Source of the DNA: Microvirga sp.
GTDB lineage: Bacteria > Pseudomonadota > Alphaproteobacteria > Rhizobiales > Beijerinckiaceae
Reading direction: 5' to 3'
Assembly: GCA_031181145.1 (NCBI GenBank)
Contig: JAPSLB010000004.1
Coordinates: 84,790-148,789 of the forward strand
Length of the DNA stretch: 64,000 nt
In this document: positions 63,964 through 64,000 of the stretch, piece after piece
Numbering within the stretch: position 1 is the first letter of the stretch
Layout of the letters: every line of letters starts with the position of its first letter
Translations under genes and position numbers: made by a program
The notes under the pieces: model-generated
What the model was told of the DNA's origin: nothing
The model's database searches: none
Seen by the model: the letters and a program-made list of their open reading frames with translations, nothing else

Positions 63964-63998
63964 AAGCCCTTGAGGGTTGTGGTCCTCAAGGGCTTTTG
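63964..63998 (+). terminator. strong terminator hairpin at the right edge
   Basis: AAGCCCTTGAGG (63964-63975), eight-base loop, CCTCAAGGGCTT (63984-63995), then TTG. A perfect 12-bp stem with four T's on the plus strand. No plus-strand gene precedes it within the window, so it may end an unseen transcript or face a convergent gene outside. Confidence 0.65.
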
Positions 63999-64000
63999 TG

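Noticed and set aside
1..64000. Genomic island, prophage or insertion sequence
   Set aside because: No integrase, transposase, tRNA-flanking repeat or composition shift was seen; only small palindromic repeats occur.
1..64000. CRISPR array, tRNA or rRNA genes
   Set aside because: No regularly spaced direct repeats and no recognisable tRNA or rRNA sequence were found by reading both strands.

Overview
The window is a high-GC chromosomal segment whose gene families point to an alphaproteobacterium of the order Hyphomicrobiales (Rhizobiales). The evidence is a ROSE-type leader before an hsp20 gene, homospermidine synthase, an HWE-family histidine kinase, a fused indolepyruvate oxidoreductase and families of dispersed palindromic repeats. 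A Methylobacteriaceae/Microvirga-like host is my best guess, but it is an inference from gene content. I saw no rRNA, tRNA, CRISPR array, transposase or phage gene. This is mainly core and metabolic chromosome, with repeats in several gaps.

Layout. 1-2.4 kb: partial alpha/beta hydrolase, Hsp20 under a probable RNA thermometer, threonine aldolase. 2.4-9.2 kb: long structured leader, then gltBD (glutamate synthase). 9.2-15 kb: cell-envelope block (SGNH hydrolase, lytic transglycosylase, galE, galU, arabinose-5-phosphate isomerase). 15-19 kb: GST gene broken by one TGA, NfeD/SPFH membrane pair, AlaX editing protein, ferrochelatase. 19-29 kb: HWE sensor kinase, 5'-nucleotidase, uracil-DNA glycosylase, aromatic aminotransferase facing a fused indolepyruvate ferredoxin oxidoreductase. 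29-37 kb: DUF1007/NicO metal exporter pair, YitT, gamma-glutamyltransferase, TAXI-type TRAP transporter with DUF1850.

37-45 kb: glucan biosynthesis protein, then a zinc island. The island has a Zur-like palindrome, an unlisted 54-aa His-rich membrane peptide, the ABC ATPase, permease and binding protein, and a CobW-type metallochaperone, followed by a broken small secreted protein and a WD40/small protein/DUF2937 operon. 45-50.5 kb: polyamine genes (homospermidine synthase and ornithine decarboxylase) with a GNAT enzyme and an MFS transporter. 51-57.5 kb: second glucan biosynthesis paralogue, NitT/TauT-type ABC transporter, MarR regulator, TfoX C-terminal protein, 2-hydroxyacid dehydrogenase. 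57.5-64 kb: compound repeat, AraC regulator, small TPR protein, and a sugar-acid catabolic set (SDR, IlvD/Edd dehydratase, KDPG aldolase) with a DUF533 protein.

The most interesting items are regulatory or small: the ROSE hairpin, the start-codon hairpin of the sugar-phosphate isomerase, the gltB leader, the His-rich zinc peptide, several unassigned operators, and two genes interrupted by in-frame TGA codons.
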